From: Tenacibaculum sp. MAR_2010_89
Lineage (GTDB): Bacteria; Bacteroidota; Bacteroidia; Flavobacteriales; Flavobacteriaceae
DNA: 64,000 bases
Reading direction: 5' to 3'
NCBI RefSeq assembly: GCF_900105985.1
Contig: NZ_FNUB01000005.1
Location: 2,604,001-2,668,000, forward strand
A program made the translations under genes and the position numbers. Shown one piece after another: positions 33,653-42,705 of the stretch; position 1 is the stretch's first letter; every line of letters starts with the position of its first letter. A model generated the notes under the pieces. It was given only the letters and a program-made list of their open reading frames with translations. It was not told the origin of the DNA and did not search any database.

Positions 33653-35128
33653 TTATAATTTTAACGTTAAATTGGTTTGTTTCAACTGTTCCTTGAATGT
33701 TTTTTTTGAAATTTCTACTTTATAAAAAGGTACCATTTTTTTTAATAGTTTTTTTGCTTTAGGAGTATTTAATAACTCAGGAAATGCTTTTTCCAACACA
33801 GAAAACATAATTGAAGTTGCTGTAGATGCTCCTGGTGATGCTCCTAACAAACATGTTATACTTCCATTTTTACTACTTATTACTTCTGTTCCAAACTGTA
33901 ATTTTCCACCTTCATATTCGTCTTTTTTTATAATTTGAACACGTTGACCTGCTTTTACAATATCCCAATCTTCGCTTTTTGCTTTTTTTATAAACTTTCT
34001 TAATGAATTCATTCTATCCTCTTTATCCATCATTACTTGTTCTACCAAATATTTAGTTAAAGGTAAATTATGCCAAAAAGCTCCCAACATTGAAGGTATA
34101 TTATCAAACTGGATGGATTTAAATAAATCTAAATTAGAACCTTTCTTTAAAAACTTAGGGCTAAACCCTGCAAAAGGACCAAACATCAATTGTTTTTCCC
34201 CATCTATGTAACGAGTATCTAAATGTGGGGTTGACATAGGAGGATCACCAATACCGGCTTTACTATACACTTTAGCTTCGTGCTGCTTTATTATTTCTTT
34301 ATTATTACAAACTAGCCATTCACCACTTACAGGAAAACCTCCATACCCTTCTTTTTCATCAATTTCTACTTTTTGTAACAGTAATAAACTCCCTCCCCCT
34401 GCTCCTATAAATACATGTTCTGCATCTATATTTTTTATTTTTCCAGTTTTAGTATTTTTTACTTCTACTGTCCAATCAATTTCTGGATCAGGATCAATAT
34501 CTAAAACCTCATAATTACAATGTACTGGTGTATCATATTTTTCTTCTAATATTTTAAATATTTTTTTTGTCAACACTCCATAATTCACCTCGGTACCTCT
34601 ATCTATCCTTGAAGCTGCCATTACTTCATTTCTCTCTCTATTTTTAATAATTAAAGGAAACCATTCCTTCATTTTTTCTGGATCTCTTGTAAACTCAATT
34701 GAATCAAACATATAATGTTCTTTAAACACTTTATATCGTTTTTCTAAATAATTACTATTCATTTTACCCAAAACCCAACTATGGTGCTTAACTGGTTTTA
34801 CAAAGTTTTCAGGAACATCTATCAATTTTTCTTCAACTAAATAAGCCCAAAATTGTTTAGATATTTCATACTCTTTACAAATTTTGATTGCTTTTTGAAT
34901 AGATATAGTTCCATCTTGATTTTCTGGGCAATAATTCAACTCACATAGAGCAGAATGACCTGTTCCTGCGTTATTCCATGCAGCAGAACTTTCTTGAGCT
35001 ACATCATTTAATTTTTCTAAAATTAAGATTTTGATTTCAGGGTTTAATAATTTTGCTAATAATGCTAAATTAGCACTCATAATTCCGCCTCCAACACAAA
35101 TTAAATCGTATTCTTTTTTTGAATTCAT
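33653..35128 (-). CDS. mqo: Malate:quinone oxidoreductase
   Basis: FAD-dependent, membrane-associated TCA-cycle enzyme that oxidises malate to oxaloacetate and reduces quinone. 491 residues: Rossmann FAD motif ICVGGGIMSANLA at the start, SSAAWNNAGTGHSALCELNYCPE, and the long conserved blocks GIGDPPMSTPHLDTRYIDG, LMFGPFAGFSPKFLK and LLGASPGASTATSIM near the end. Length and motifs are typical. No soluble malate dehydrogenase gene is present in the window. Confidence 0.95.
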   Translation of the reverse strand: MNSKKEYDLICVGGGIMSANLALLAKLLNPEIKILILEKLNDVAQESSAAWNNAGTGHSALCELNYCPENQDGTISIQKAIKICKEYEISKQFWAYLVEEKLIDVPENFVKPVKHHSWVLGKMNSNYLEKRYKVFKEHYMFDSIEFTRDPEKMKEWFPLIIKNRERNEVMAASRIDRGTEVNYGVLTKKIFKILEEKYDTPVHCNYEVLDIDPDPEIDWTVEVKNTKTGKIKNIDAEHVFIGAGGGSLLLLQKVEIDEKEGYGGFPVSGEWLVCNNKEIIKQHEAKVYSKAGIGDPPMSTPHLDTRYIDGEKQLMFGPFAGFSPKFLKKGSNLDLFKSIQFDNIPSMLGAFWHNLPLTKYLVEQVMMDKEDRMNSLRKFIKKAKSEDWDIVKAGQRVQIIKKDEYEGGKLQFGTEVISSKNGSITCLLGASPGASTATSIMFSVLEKAFPELLNTPKAKKLLKKMVPFYKVEISKKTFKEQLKQTNLTLKL

Positions 35129-35216
35129 AAATGATGATTTACTTTTTTAAAGCATGAATATAGTACTATTAATTTTCTTTGAAAAAGTATTTGTGTTTCA
35201 ATATTATTATAATTAG

Positions 35217-35245
35217 AAACCCCATAGCTTAACACTATGGGGTTT
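35217..35245. terminator. Terminator between pyrD and mqo
   Basis: AAACCCCATAG and CTATGGGGTTT form an 11-bp stem with loop CTTAACA. It lies after the pyrD stop (35271, minus strand), so it ends that transcript; the better T-run is on the plus strand. Confidence 0.75.
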
Positions 35246-35270
35246 TTAAAAAGAAACTAAACTTTCTTTT

Positions 35271-36305
35271 TTAAGATTTTTTTAGAATAGCTTTATTTAT
35301 TCGCTTAACTAAACTAGGGCCTTCATAAATAAACCCGGTATATATTTGTACTAAATCTGCTCCTGCTTCAATTTTTTCTAAAGCATCTTTTTCAGAATGA
35401 ATACCACCTACCCCAATAATTGGAAATGATTTATTTGATTTATCAGACAAATACTTAATTGTTTTTGTACTTTTATTTTTAACTGGTTGTCCACTAACTC
35501 CTCCATTACCAATTTCTTCCAATCTTTCTTTTGACGCTTTTAACCCTTCTCTATCTATAGATGTATTTGATGCTATTACTCCATCTATTTTAGTTTCATT
35601 AACCAAATCTACAATTTCATCTAGCTGATTATTATTTAAATCTGGTGCTATTTTTAATAGAATAGGCCTTTGTATTTTTTCTTTATTATTTAATTTTTGA
35701 ACTTCAGAAATCAACTCTAACAAATACTCTTTGTCGTTTAACTTTGCATGACTTCCTACATTAGGGCAACTAACATTCAACACAAAATAGTTAACATAAG
35801 GATGCAACTCTTTAAAACAAGTTATATAATCTTCTGTATAATTCTCAGGAGCTGTATCAGTATTTTTACCAATATTTCCTCCAATTATTATTTTACCTTT
35901 ATTCTTTTTTAATTGCTTAATTGCTGACTCTAAACCATCATTATTAAATCCCATTCGATTAATAATTCCTTGATCGTCTTTTAAACGAAATAATCTTTTT
36001 TTAGGATTCCCTACTTGTCCTTTTGGTGTAACAGTACCAATTTCAACAAAACCAAATCCAAAATCAGCTAATTCATTGTATAATACTGCATTTTTATCAA
36101 ATCCTGCTGCTAAACCTACTGGGTTTTTAAATGTTAACCCAAATAAATTTCTTTCTAATTTTTTATCATTTACTTGATATAAACCTCTAAAAACTGAAGA
36201 GACTAATGGTATTTTTGATAAAAACCTTACTAATGAAAAAGTAAAGTGGTGTATCTTTTCTGGATCAAAAAGAAAAAAAACTGGACGAATAATTAATTTA
36301 TACAT
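35271..36305 (-). CDS. pyrD: Dihydroorotate dehydrogenase, quinone-type
   Basis: Fourth step of UMP synthesis: dihydroorotate to orotate, electrons to quinone. 344 residues with the class 2 N-terminal membrane-contact helices ([20 protein letters not shown]), FMN-binding [13 protein letters not shown], and the C-terminal [17 protein letters not shown]. The catalytic-base segment reads LNVSCPNVG: a cysteine stands where characterised class 2 enzymes such as that of E. coli have serine. The gene is followed by its own terminator and preceded by the pheT unit. Confidence 0.94.
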   Translation of the reverse strand: MYKLIIRPVFFLFDPEKIHHFTFSLVRFLSKIPLVSSVFRGLYQVNDKKLERNLFGLTFKNPVGLAAGFDKNAVLYNELADFGFGFVEIGTVTPKGQVGNPKKRLFRLKDDQGIINRMGFNNDGLESAIKQLKKNKGKIIIGGNIGKNTDTAPENYTEDYITCFKELHPYVNYFVLNVSCPNVGSHAKLNDKEYLLELISEVQKLNNKEKIQRPILLKIAPDLNNNQLDEIVDLVNETKIDGVIASNTSIDREGLKASKERLEEIGNGGVSGQPVKNKSTKTIKYLSDKSNKSFPIIGVGGIHSEKDALEKIEAGADLVQIYTGFIYEGPSLVKRINKAILKKS

Positions 36306-36369
36306 TTATTTTTAATTTAACACACAACCAGATAGCATTAGCCTACTGATTGTTTTTAATTAGGTACAA

Positions 36370-36395
36370 AAAAACTCCAAATCAATGGAGTTTTT
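36370..36395 (-). terminator. Terminator of pheT
   Basis: AAAAACTCCA and TGGAGTTTTT form a 10-bp stem around AATCAA; on the minus strand the hairpin continues into a T-run. It begins 4 bases after the pheT stop. Confidence 0.85.
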
Positions 36396-36398
36396 AAA

Positions 36399-38825
36399 TT
36401 ATCTTAATACAGCATCTAAATTCTTCTCGAATGTTTGCTGTAACTTCTGCATTATTTTATCAATTTGTTTATCTGCTAATGTTTTACTCTCATCTTGTAA
36501 TAAAAAACTAACTGCATATGATTTTTTACCTTCAGGTAATTTATCACCTTCATATACATCAAACAAATCTACTTCTTTTAATAGTTTCCTTTCTGATTGA
36601 AATGCTAAGTTATAAATTTCTTTAAACTCAATTTTATTATCTAATAATAATGCTAAATCACGCTTTACAGATGGAAATTTAGGTAAATCAGAAACTTTAA
36701 GCTTTTTATTACCAACTAACTTTAATACATTCTGCCAATTAAAATCAGCAAACAACACCTCTTGTTTAATAGAAAACTCTTTTAAAATAGCTCTTTTTAC
36801 GACTCCAAGTTCTACTAATTTTATTTTCCCTACACTTAATACAATACCTTCTGAAAAAACATCTGTTTTTACAGGTGTAGTTTTTAAAGAACTTATACCT
36901 AACCTACCTAATAAAGAAGTTACAATTCCTTTTAAATAATAGAAATCTGACAACTGTGTGGTTGTTTTCCAACTATCTTTAGTTCTATTTCCTGTAACAA
37001 ATAAAGTTAAATGCTTATCTTCTTGGTAACCACTTTCATATTTATGATATGTTTTTCCAAACTCATAAAATTTTAAAGCGTTTTGCTTTCGGTTTATATT
37101 ATAAGCTACACTTTCTAAACCACTAAACAATAATGACTGACGCATTACTTTCAAATCATTACTCAAAGGGTTTAACATCTCTACATTATTATCAGAGTTT
37201 AAATTCTCAGATAAAGAAACATAATCTTCCTTTGTTAAAGAATTAGCCATAGTTTCATTAAACCCTAATGCGGTTAATTGATTAGCTGTAATATTTTCAA
37301 TTTTAGTTTCTTTATCGCTATCAAATGAAATTGAAGTATTTAACTTGTGTGAAAATTCAATATTATTATATCCATAAACTCTTAAAATTTCTTCAATAAT
37401 ATCAGCTTCACGTTGTACATCAACTCTGTAAGACGGAATAGTTAATCCTAAACCAGCCTCTGTTGAACTATTTATTTTAATATCTAAAGATGCTAAAATA
37501 TTTTTTATTGATTCTTTAGGGATTTCTTGTCCTATTAACCTATAAGTATTTTCAAAAGATAAAAACACTTGAAAATCTTCAAGTTTTTCAGGGTAAAAAT
37601 CTAAAACATCAGAAGATAATTTTCCTCCTGCATATTTCTCTATTAATAACGCCGCTCTTTTTAAAGCATATTCAGTCATATTAATATCAATTCCTCTTTC
37701 GAAACGAAAAGAAGCATCTGTGTTTAAAGCATGTCTTTTAGCTGTTTTACGAATAGAAACAGGGTTAAAATATGCGCTTTCTAAGAAAATACTAGTAGTA
37801 TGCTCAGTAACACCAGATTTAATACCTCCAAATACTCCTCCAATACATAAAGGATTATTATCAATATCACAAATCATAATATCTTCAGAAGACAACTCTC
37901 TTTCAACTTCGTCTAAAGTTACAAACTTAGTTCCTTCTTCTAAATTTTTAACAACAACTTTATTCCCTTTAATTTTTGAAGTATCAAAAGCGTGTAATGG
38001 TTGTCCTAATTCATGTAAAACATAATTTGTAATATCTACTATATTATTTTTAGGTGTTAATCCAATTGCGTTTAACTTGTTTTTAATCCACTCAGGCGAT
38101 TCTTTTACTTCTACATCAGTAATTGTAATACCACAATAACGAGGAACTAACTCTTTATTTTCAACTTCAATATCTATTTTTAAAGTACGCTCATCTACAT
38201 GAAAATCTGAAACAGAAGGCGATATTAACTCTAAACTTGTTCCTTGTTGAATTAAACCAGCACGCAAGTCTCTTGCTACTCCATAATGACTCATGGCATC
38301 TGCTCGGTTTGGTGTTAAACCTATTTCAAAAACATAATCAGTTTCAATTTCAAAAACTTCAGCACAAGGAGTACCTACTTCTAAGTTTTCTGCTAAAACC
38401 ATTATACCATCATGTCCTTTACCTAAACCTAATTCGTCTTCGGCACATATCATTCCATGACTCTCTTCTCCTCTTATTTTTCCTTTTTTAATCTTAAACC
38501 CTTCTCCATTATCATTATACAACATAGTTCCAATAGTAGCTACAGGAACTTTTTGTCCTACTGCCACATTTGGAGCACCACATACAATTTGAAGAGGTGC
38601 ATCACCTCCTAAATCAACAGTTGTTACATTTAACTTATCGGCATTCGGATGCTTTTCACAAGTTAAAACCTTACCTACAACAACACCTTTTAAGCTTCCT
38701 TTAATACTTTCAACTATCTCTATTCCTTCAACTTCAAGGCCTAAATCTGTTAATAGTTCTCCCGTACTTTCAGCTTCTTTTTCTACTTGTAAAAATTGTC
38801 GTAACCAATTATATGATATCTTCAT
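36399..38825 (-). CDS. pheT: Phenylalanyl-tRNA synthetase beta subunit
   Basis: 808-residue beta chain of the alpha2-beta2 enzyme that charges tRNA-Phe. Domains in order: N-terminal MKISYNWLRQFL, tRNA-binding OB domain (about 40-155; GKVLTCEKHPNADKL), B3/B4 editing domain (about 215-385), B5 (about 405-470), catalytic-like core, and the C-terminal FDX-ACB domain (about 715-808; FPSVKRDLALLLD). The partner pheS is not adjacent, a common arrangement in Bacteroidota. Monocistronic with its own terminator. Confidence 0.96.
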   Translation of the reverse strand: MKISYNWLRQFLQVEKEAESTGELLTDLGLEVEGIEIVESIKGSLKGVVVGKVLTCEKHPNADKLNVTTVDLGGDAPLQIVCGAPNVAVGQKVPVATIGTMLYNDNGEGFKIKKGKIRGEESHGMICAEDELGLGKGHDGIMVLAENLEVGTPCAEVFEIETDYVFEIGLTPNRADAMSHYGVARDLRAGLIQQGTSLELISPSVSDFHVDERTLKIDIEVENKELVPRYCGITITDVEVKESPEWIKNKLNAIGLTPKNNIVDITNYVLHELGQPLHAFDTSKIKGNKVVVKNLEEGTKFVTLDEVERELSSEDIMICDIDNNPLCIGGVFGGIKSGVTEHTTSIFLESAYFNPVSIRKTAKRHALNTDASFRFERGIDINMTEYALKRAALLIEKYAGGKLSSDVLDFYPEKLEDFQVFLSFENTYRLIGQEIPKESIKNILASLDIKINSSTEAGLGLTIPSYRVDVQREADIIEEILRVYGYNNIEFSHKLNTSISFDSDKETKIENITANQLTALGFNETMANSLTKEDYVSLSENLNSDNNVEMLNPLSNDLKVMRQSLLFSGLESVAYNINRKQNALKFYEFGKTYHKYESGYQEDKHLTLFVTGNRTKDSWKTTTQLSDFYYLKGIVTSLLGRLGISSLKTTPVKTDVFSEGIVLSVGKIKLVELGVVKRAILKEFSIKQEVLFADFNWQNVLKLVGNKKLKVSDLPKFPSVKRDLALLLDNKIEFKEIYNLAFQSERKLLKEVDLFDVYEGDKLPEGKKSYAVSFLLQDESKTLADKQIDKIMQKLQQTFEKNLDAVLR

Positions 38826-38909
38826 CTTTTAAATCTCGGATTTAGCCTGCAAATTTACATAAATTAAAACAAAAAACCATTCACTTAAACCTATGTTTAT
38901 ACTTGTCTC

Positions 38910-38929
38910 GTTATTAACCTTTTAATAAC
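38910..38929. promoter_or_regulatory. Palindrome in the pheT/endonuclease intergenic region
   Basis: GTTATTAA and TTAATAAC are perfect inverted 8-mers around CCTT, between divergent genes and about 65 bases before the endonuclease ATG. It could be an operator; AT-rich palindromes also arise by chance. Confidence 0.3.
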
Positions 38930-38995
38930 ATTAGACAGCTTTCTTTTTCTTTACTTTGTGAGCATTTTTAAAAAATTTAACAAATAGATTTTCAC

Positions 38996-41560
38996 ATGAA
39001 AAAATTATTACCCTTCTACACACTGCTCTTAATGTCATTTGCAGTTTTCTCTCAAATTCCTTCTTATTATAATGATGTGAATTTGAACCAAACCGGAACA
39101 TCTTTAAAAGATGCTTTGGCTACAAAAATTATTAGCACACACGCTACAAACTTAACTTACACTCCAGGTGTTTGGGATGCTTTAAAACAAACAGACCTTG
39201 ATTTAACCAATAACTCTAAAGTTGTCTTAATTTATGGTTATAGTGATTCTGATGGTAATTATGTTACTGACAGAACTAGAAGTAAAGATGATAATGGTGG
39301 TAGTGCAGGATCTCAATGGAACAGAGAACATGTATATCCAAAATCATTAGGAAATCCAAACTTAGGTACTTCGGGGGCTGGTGCTGATGTTCATCATTTA
39401 AGACCAGCAGATATTTCTTTTAACTCACAAAGAAGTAGTAAGAAATTTGCTCAAGGTTCAGGTAACGCAGGAGATTCTTCTGGAGGATGGTATCCTGGAG
39501 ATGAATGGAAAGGTGATGTTGCTCGTATGATGATGTATATGTATTTAAGATACGGTAGTCAATGTTTACCAAAAAATGTTGCTATAGGTACTGCTGCTGC
39601 TTCAGACGCAAACATGATTAGCTTATTATTACAATGGAATGCAGAAGATCCTGTTTCTAATTTTGAGAAGCAACGAAACCCAATTATTCAAAATTTACAA
39701 GGAAACAGGAATCCTTTTATTGATAACCCAGCCTTTGCAACTAAAATTTGGGGAGGTCCACAAGCAGAAGATTTATTTGGAAATGGAAACTCAAATGATA
39801 CTCAAGCTCCTACAGCTCCTACAAATTTAACTACTTCAAATATTACTGAAACAACTGTAAACCTATCATGGAATGCAGCAACTGATAATACTGGAGTTGC
39901 TGGCTATGATGTTTATAGAAACTCAAATAAATTAACTACAGTTACTTCAACAAATTATCAGGTAACTGGATTAAACGCTTCTACTAGTTATAACTTTTAT
40001 ATTAAAGCTAAAGATGCTGCTAACAATATATCAATAGCTAGTAATACTGTAAATATTACAACCACATCTGCTCCTACTTCTGGAACTGCAACTGATTTAT
40101 TAATTTCTGAATATATTGAAGGTTCTTCTTATAATAAAGCAATTGAGCTTGCGAATTTTACAGGAAACACTATCAATTTAAGTAATTACACTCTTAAAAA
40201 AGCGTCTAATGGTGGTGGATGGACTAGTACTCTTACATTAAGTGGACAATTAACAAATGGTAAGACATATGTAATTGCCCATTCAAGCGCTTCTGCAACT
40301 GTAAAAAATAAAGCTCAAAAAACTGATACTAGTGTATTATCATTTAATGGTAACGACGCTGTTGGCTTGTTTAAAAATAATGTTTTAATTGATGTAATAG
40401 GTAATCCAACTAGTTCTTCAACATTTGCTAAGGATAAAACTTTACAAAGAAAATCATCTATCAAATCACCTAATTCAAACTATACAACTTCAGAATGGAA
40501 CAGCCTTTCTAAAGACACATTCAATGGTTTGGGTTTGCATTCTATTGATGGAGGTACCCCTGCTGATACGCAAGCACCTACTACTCCATCAAACTTAACT
40601 GGTTCTACTATTACAAAAACATCTGTAAATTTATCTTGGAATGCTTCAACTGATAATACTGCTGTTACAGGATATGATGTATATAAAGGATCAACAAAAA
40701 TAACTACAGTTACAACTACAAACTTCAATGTTACTGGCTTATCAGCTGCTACAAGTTATAACTTCTATGTAAGAGCTAAAGATGCCGCTAACAATGTTTC
40801 TTCTTCAAGCAACACCATTACAATTACAACTTTAGCAAATACTGTTACTTATTGTTCTTCAAAAGGAAATAATGCTAGTTATGAATATATTGACAACGTA
40901 GCCATTGGAGGTATTTCAAATGTTACAGGAAATAATAATGGGTCTGCAGATTTTACAGCTCAAACTGGTAATCTTACCTATGGAAATAATACAATTATTG
41001 TAAGCGCTGGTTTTTCTAGTTCTTCATATACTGAATTCTGGAAAGTTTGGATTGATTTTAATCAAAATGGAACTTTTGAAACTAACGAAGAAGTTGTTAG
41101 TGGCTCATCTTCTAGTTCTGCAAACTTAACAAGTACTTTTTCTGTTCCTTCTTCAGCTATTGCTGGTAAAACTAGAATGAGAGTTTCTATGAAGTGGAAT
41201 GCAGCACAATCTTCTTGTGAAACTTTCTCTTATGGAGAAGTAGAAGACTACTCTGTTAACATTGGAAGTTCTTCAGCTAGAAATGATAAAAACTTAACTA
41301 CTAAAAATTACGCTAAATTAGGTAATGAAGCTCCTTTATTTAATGCTGACATTTACCCTAACCCTGCTTCTAATTCTATTTCTATTAAAATAAATGATTT
41401 TAGAAAAGCTAACTACAGAATATCAAATACTCTGGGTCAAATAATTAAAAAAGGACGTGTTTCTAATTCTATTAATGTTTCAGACCTTAACAAGGGAATT
41501 TATATCCTTGATATAAATGATGGAAATAAATCTATCATTAAAAAATTCATAAAAAAATAA
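38996..41560 (+). CDS. Secreted endonuclease I with FN3, lamin-tail and GEVED modules, T9SS substrate
   Basis: 854 residues, modular. A signal peptide (MKKLLPFYTLLLMSFAVFSQ) precedes an endonuclease I domain (about 25-260; QWNREHVYPKSLG and DVHHLRPAD carry the HNH-like catalytic histidines). Then come a fibronectin III domain (about 272-360), a lamin-tail-like domain (about 365-510; LLISEYIEGSSYNKAIEL), a second, closely similar FN3 (about 528-612), a GEVED domain (about 640-755) and a Por secretion tail (about 782-854; DIYPNPASNSISIK) that sends it through type IX secretion. Likely degrades extracellular DNA for nutrients or against biofilm. Confidence 0.93.
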   Translation: MKKLLPFYTLLLMSFAVFSQIPSYYNDVNLNQTGTSLKDALATKIISTHATNLTYTPGVWDALKQTDLDLTNNSKVVLIYGYSDSDGNYVTDRTRSKDDNGGSAGSQWNREHVYPKSLGNPNLGTSGAGADVHHLRPADISFNSQRSSKKFAQGSGNAGDSSGGWYPGDEWKGDVARMMMYMYLRYGSQCLPKNVAIGTAAASDANMISLLLQWNAEDPVSNFEKQRNPIIQNLQGNRNPFIDNPAFATKIWGGPQAEDLFGNGNSNDTQAPTAPTNLTTSNITETTVNLSWNAATDNTGVAGYDVYRNSNKLTTVTSTNYQVTGLNASTSYNFYIKAKDAANNISIASNTVNITTTSAPTSGTATDLLISEYIEGSSYNKAIELANFTGNTINLSNYTLKKASNGGGWTSTLTLSGQLTNGKTYVIAHSSASATVKNKAQKTDTSVLSFNGNDAVGLFKNNVLIDVIGNPTSSSTFAKDKTLQRKSSIKSPNSNYTTSEWNSLSKDTFNGLGLHSIDGGTPADTQAPTTPSNLTGSTITKTSVNLSWNASTDNTAVTGYDVYKGSTKITTVTTTNFNVTGLSAATSYNFYVRAKDAANNVSSSSNTITITTLANTVTYCSSKGNNASYEYIDNVAIGGISNVTGNNNGSADFTAQTGNLTYGNNTIIVSAGFSSSSYTEFWKVWIDFNQNGTFETNEEVVSGSSSSSANLTSTFSVPSSAIAGKTRMRVSMKWNAAQSSCETFSYGEVEDYSVNIGSSSARNDKNLTTKNYAKLGNEAPLFNADIYPNPASNSISIKINDFRKANYRISNTLGQIIKKGRVSNSINVSDLNKGIYILDINDGNKSIIKKFIKK

Positions 41561-41582
41561 CAATTATAATTAAATAATTTTC

Positions 41583-41618
41583 AAGGGTAATAGTTTTAAC
41601 TATTGCCCTTATTTTTTT
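41583..41618 (+). terminator. Terminator of the endonuclease gene
   Basis: AAGGGTAATAG and CTATTGCCCTT form an 11-bp stem (one G-T pair) followed by ATTTTTTTT. The convergent transporter gene stops inside its loop, so it lies within the overlap of both 3' ends. Confidence 0.88.
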
Positions 41619-42489
41619 TAACTACTATCCTAACTCCTACAACAACAATAATTGCTCCTATAAATTGCCAAAAACTCATTGATTCATTTAAAAATATTAT
41701 AGCTAATACTATAGTAGAAAAAGGTCCAATACTTCCTAAAATGGAAAAATTAGAAGCTCCTATTTTTTGAATAGCATATGACACTAAAAAAGAAGGAATC
41801 AAAGTTGCAATAATAGCCATTAGAAATCCTAAATAATAAACTTCTTTAGGGTATATAAAAATAGATGTTCTATCTACTAGTAAATAATGTATAACTACAC
41901 AAATTGTAGAAACTATCATTGCATAAGAAGTAAATGTTTTTACTCCAAACCTAGGAATTAACCAACCACTTCCTACCAAATAAGAAGCATAAGTTAAAGC
42001 ACTTAAAAACACCAATACTCCTCCTAATAGTAAGGTGTAATCAAAAACTTGACTTCCACTACCAAAGGCTAAAACAACTCCGATATATGTTAATAGAATT
42101 GCCCAAACTTGATGCTTTGTAACTTTTTCTTTAAAAAACAACCTATTAATTAGCAATACTAAGGTTGGATATACAAATAAGATAATTCTCTCTAAACTAG
42201 CTTCAATATATTGTAACCCTAAAAAATCAAAATAACTAGCTAAATAATAGCCTATAAAACCGAAAAAAAACAACCATAAATAATCTTTATTTTTTAGAAT
42301 TACTTTAACTTCCCTCTTTCTATTATCTAGTAATAAAATGATTATATAAAAAGGTAATGAAAACAACATTCTAAATAATAACAAGTGAATTGAACTTACA
42401 TTATATTGATACGCCATTTTAACCATAACTGCTTTTGAAGAAAACATTACAATTCCCAAAACACCTAAAAACACTCCTGATAATTTCAT
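41596..42489 (-). CDS. EamA/DMT superfamily transporter
   Basis: 297 residues with about ten membrane helices in two EamA repeats (about 5-135 and 150-290): the first ends SLERIILFVYPTLVLLINRLFF, the second has SNFSILGSIGPFSTIVLAIIFLNE, both typical of the drug/metabolite transporter family. Export of metabolites or amino acids across the inner membrane is the usual role; substrate unknown. Single gene; its stop codon lies in the terminator loop of the convergent endonuclease gene. Confidence 0.86.
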   Translation of the reverse strand: MKLSGVFLGVLGIVMFSSKAVMVKMAYQYNVSSIHLLLFRMLFSLPFYIIILLLDNRKREVKVILKNKDYLWLFFFGFIGYYLASYFDFLGLQYIEASLERIILFVYPTLVLLINRLFFKEKVTKHQVWAILLTYIGVVLAFGSGSQVFDYTLLLGGVLVFLSALTYASYLVGSGWLIPRFGVKTFTSYAMIVSTICVVIHYLLVDRTSIFIYPKEVYYLGFLMAIIATLIPSFLVSYAIQKIGASNFSILGSIGPFSTIVLAIIFLNESMSFWQFIGAIIVVVGVRIVVKKNKGNS

Positions 42490-42705
42490 TAAAGCTATTT
42501 TACAACAAAAATAATGAGTAACTAATTTTATTAAAAAATATTTTAATTAGTCATACGATGTTCAGTGTACGTTTATTTTAAACATTCCCTTGTATTACTA
42601 GTTAAAATTTCAAGTTAAAAGAACATTTTCAATTAATCCTTGCTCAATAAAATTCTTTATACTATTTTTCATTTTGAAACCTTATAAACATTAAAGTTTA
42701 CGTGT

